A stretch of 24,461 nucleotides of DNA from a virus. Within the stretch, counting starts at the first letter, position 1. Each line of letters begins with the position of its first letter. The notes beneath the pieces are model-generated. The model saw nothing but the letters and a program-made list of their open reading frames with translations. It did not search any database and was not told where the DNA came from. Location of the stretch: IMG/VR virus record IMGVR_UViG_3300017917_001197, positions 1-24,461 of that record; one strand, 5' to 3'. A program made the position numbers and the translations under genes. Of this stretch, positions 22,959-24,461 are shown piece by piece.

Positions 22959-23383
22959 TGGATATATTAGAATCACTATTACCTTATCAAGTAGACCTTT
23001 ATGTTCAGTATGATTTACAAGATCCTGAAACTGGTTCTATAAATAAAGAATGGCAATATTTTAAAACAATAGATTGTTCTGCAAAAGGTGTTGTAAGCAA
23101 TTCAACATCTACTAGAGCAAATGATCGTCAGCAATTAAGTAACAGATATACTCTTGAGCAATTTATCCAAATGAGAACTATAGAAAAAATTACAGTTCGT
23201 CATAAACTTACAAATATAAGAAATAAAGATGGCGAATACATTTGGACAGAATTAAACTATCCAACAGAAACACCAACAGTGTTTGAAGTGGTAGGAGTTA
23301 CTCCAATTAATGATCCATTTGGAACCAATATTGGATATAACATAACCGCAAAGAGATCGGAGAACCAGGGCATTGGAATCTAA
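22958..23383 (+). CDS. Likely head-closure (stopper) protein
   Basis: This 141-aa beta-rich protein begins at an ATG overlapping the previous stop (TAATG). It contains PYQVDLYVQYDLQDPETGSI and KEWQYFKTIDCSAKGV, then IEKITVRHKLTNIRNKDGEY and FEVVGVTPINDPFGTNIGYN. This resembles the head-closure/head-tail adaptor family, in which a small barrel seals the portal channel after packaging. Position (third after the capsid gene) is the main support, and the sequence match is only approximate. Confidence 0.6.
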   Translation: MDILESLLPYQVDLYVQYDLQDPETGSINKEWQYFKTIDCSAKGVVSNSTSTRANDRQQLSNRYTLEQFIQMRTIEKITVRHKLTNIRNKDGEYIWTELNYPTETPTVFEVVGVTPINDPFGTNIGYNITAKRSENQGIGI

Positions 23384-24161
23384 TGTAGCTCTTTTACGTG
23401 CAGCCAGCGGATTAGAAAGAACAATGATCGGCGGGCCAAGAGATGGTGTTTTAAAAGACTCAACAGTTGCTCAAGTTTCTGCTGCATTATATTATCAAGC
23501 TAACGTACTAGCACAGCTTGTAGAAAATCAAGGTTTTAAAAAAGTTTTTAAGGATACAATATCTTCTCAAATCATTAAAGATTTTGGACTATATGTAGAT
23601 GCAAAAGCTAGAACAAGTCCTAAATCTTTACATCATGTATATGAATGGAAAAAGGTTGGATCTCCATCTTCAAGACTTTTTACTTTAAAAGTAATAGATA
23701 CTCCTGGAATTTCATTTAAAATGACATATGAATTTAAGCCATCTAAATCTTTTGTTCCAAATAAAAATTCTAAAAGAAAGCACGTATTTACAAATAAAGC
23801 TTCAATTATGGAATCTGGACAATCTCTTACAATTAGACCAAGACATGCCGACAGGTTGGTATTTGAATCAGACGGAGTTGTTGTTTTTATGCCAAAAGGA
23901 AAATCAGTATTTGTTAAAAACCCTGGCGGTAAGGCTGCAAAGAATCAATTTGGATTAGCGTATGCAAGATTTTTTAATAGCAATCTTGTAAACGAATCAA
24001 TTAAAAAATCTGGATTTCAAAAAATATTTAATACAGCTTCAGCAAAGGCATTAAAAATTCCAGCAAGCATTAGAAAGATTAAATACTCATTTACGCCTAA
24101 TACAGTTAGAAATGAGGCTGATGCGGCAGTAATGGCGGCATGGGGAGGTGCAATACTGTGA
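23373..24161 (+). CDS. Likely neck/tail-completion protein
   Basis: This 262-aa protein starts at TTG 23373 within the end of the upstream gene, preceded by GGAGA (23360-23364). It has a helical N-terminal half (VAQVSAALYYQANVLAQLVE) and a central beta region with HHVYEWKKVGSPSSRLF. Basic segments follow, such as SKSFVPNKNSKRKHVF and KSGFQKIFNTASAKALK. Gene order fits an HK97 gp10-like or similar tail-completion protein, though it is longer than usual. The ESGQSLTIRPRHADRLVFES and VVFMPKGKSVFV stretches resemble beta hairpins seen in such proteins. The exact role is uncertain. Confidence 0.55.
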   Translation: MESNVALLRAASGLERTMIGGPRDGVLKDSTVAQVSAALYYQANVLAQLVENQGFKKVFKDTISSQIIKDFGLYVDAKARTSPKSLHHVYEWKKVGSPSSRLFTLKVIDTPGISFKMTYEFKPSKSFVPNKNSKRKHVFTNKASIMESGQSLTIRPRHADRLVFESDGVVVFMPKGKSVFVKNPGGKAAKNQFGLAYARFFNSNLVNESIKKSGFQKIFNTASAKALKIPASIRKIKYSFTPNTVRNEADAAVMAAWGGAIL

Positions 24162-24461
24162 CAGTAAACTACAAACTTGATGTTAGTATAGAGCTTAGAA
24201 AATACCTATGGCAAAAAATGCTAGACGCTAATATATTTATTCCAGAAGATTATTATAGCGATAATATGGGTGAGACATTAATTCCAATTATCCCAGTCCA
24301 GCAATCCCCTGAAATGAATCAATTTTTAAATGGTAAAAAGCATTTGGTTTATGATAAGATTGGCACATCCTATGACGAGATGTGGACAATTTGTAACGAT
24401 CAAATATTATTCACAGTATATTCAACTGAGATATTGGATATCCATGAAATTAGAAATTTTA
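24158..24461 (+). CDS. Partial gene, likely tail-terminator-type protein
   Basis: A GTG at 24158 overlaps the upstream stop (GTGA) and follows GGAGGT (24144-24149). The frame stays open to the window end, giving at least 101 residues beginning VTVNYKLDVSIELRKYLWQK. It includes IPVQQSPEMNQFLNGKKHLVY and DQILFTVYSTEILDIHEI. The mix of an N-terminal helix and a strand-rich core ending in a self-consistent 'FTVYS' strand is compatible with tail-terminator/tail-tube-joining proteins, which come next in the usual order. The assignment is based mostly on order. Confidence 0.6.
   Translation, partial: MTVNYKLDVSIELRKYLWQKMLDANIFIPEDYYSDNMGETLIPIIPVQQSPEMNQFLNGKKHLVYDKIGTSYDEMWTICNDQILFTVYSTEILDIHEIRNF

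Overview
This window is part of the genome of a tailed double-stranded DNA phage, or a prophage or metagenomic phage contig. It is AT-rich, every gene is on the + strand, and no non-coding stretch exceeds about 65 bases. The right third carries a head module of the HK97/PBSX (XkdE-XkdF-XkdG) type. Several genes start at or within a few bases of the expected transcription start, 6-8 bases after a -10 box and without a Shine-Dalgarno site. Such leaderless starts are common in Actinobacteria, so an aquatic actinobacterial host is plausible but not proven.

Left two thirds (1-17027): a long receptor-binding or tail-fibre region. It holds the end of a glycine-rich adhesin (1-153), a fibre tip (4927-5433), an Ig/glycine-rich adhesin (5433-7307), two small fibre-associated proteins (7319-7678, 12274-12615), two collagen-like fibres (10985-12265, 13560-13976), a second full glycine-rich protein (12615-13535), an Ig/FN3-like protein (13985-14944), a 65-aa protein (14954-15151) and a LamG-like protein (15153-17027).

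Two compact, translationally coupled cassettes of unusual genes sit between these adhesins. Cassette 1 (193-4872) encodes two 'IPxWYK' proteins, a 'YWAP' protein, a flavin-dependent tryptophan-halogenase-like enzyme, a small membrane protein and a third IPxWYK protein. Cassette 2 (7720-10958) encodes a second YWAP protein, a fourth IPxWYK protein, a DUF6065-like protein and a GT-B glycosyltransferase. The IPxWYK and DUF6065-like proteins (and more tentatively the YWAP proteins) share a C-terminal layout recalling the trimeric dUTPase/dCTP deaminase beta fold. I consider this halogenase plus expanded-family arrangement the most likely undescribed system here. It could tailor the fibres, the cell surface or a small molecule, but the sequence does not show the substrate.

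Right third (17091-24461): an unknown 113-aa protein, portal, a protease with C-terminal scaffold (with a probable nested scaffold gene started internally), major capsid protein, a strong terminator, then a SAP/HeH-like protein, a head-tail connector, a likely head-closure protein, a likely neck or tail-completion protein, and a partial likely tail-terminator gene running off the window. No terminase gene is present in the window. No tRNA, CRISPR, integrase, IS element or lysis gene was found.
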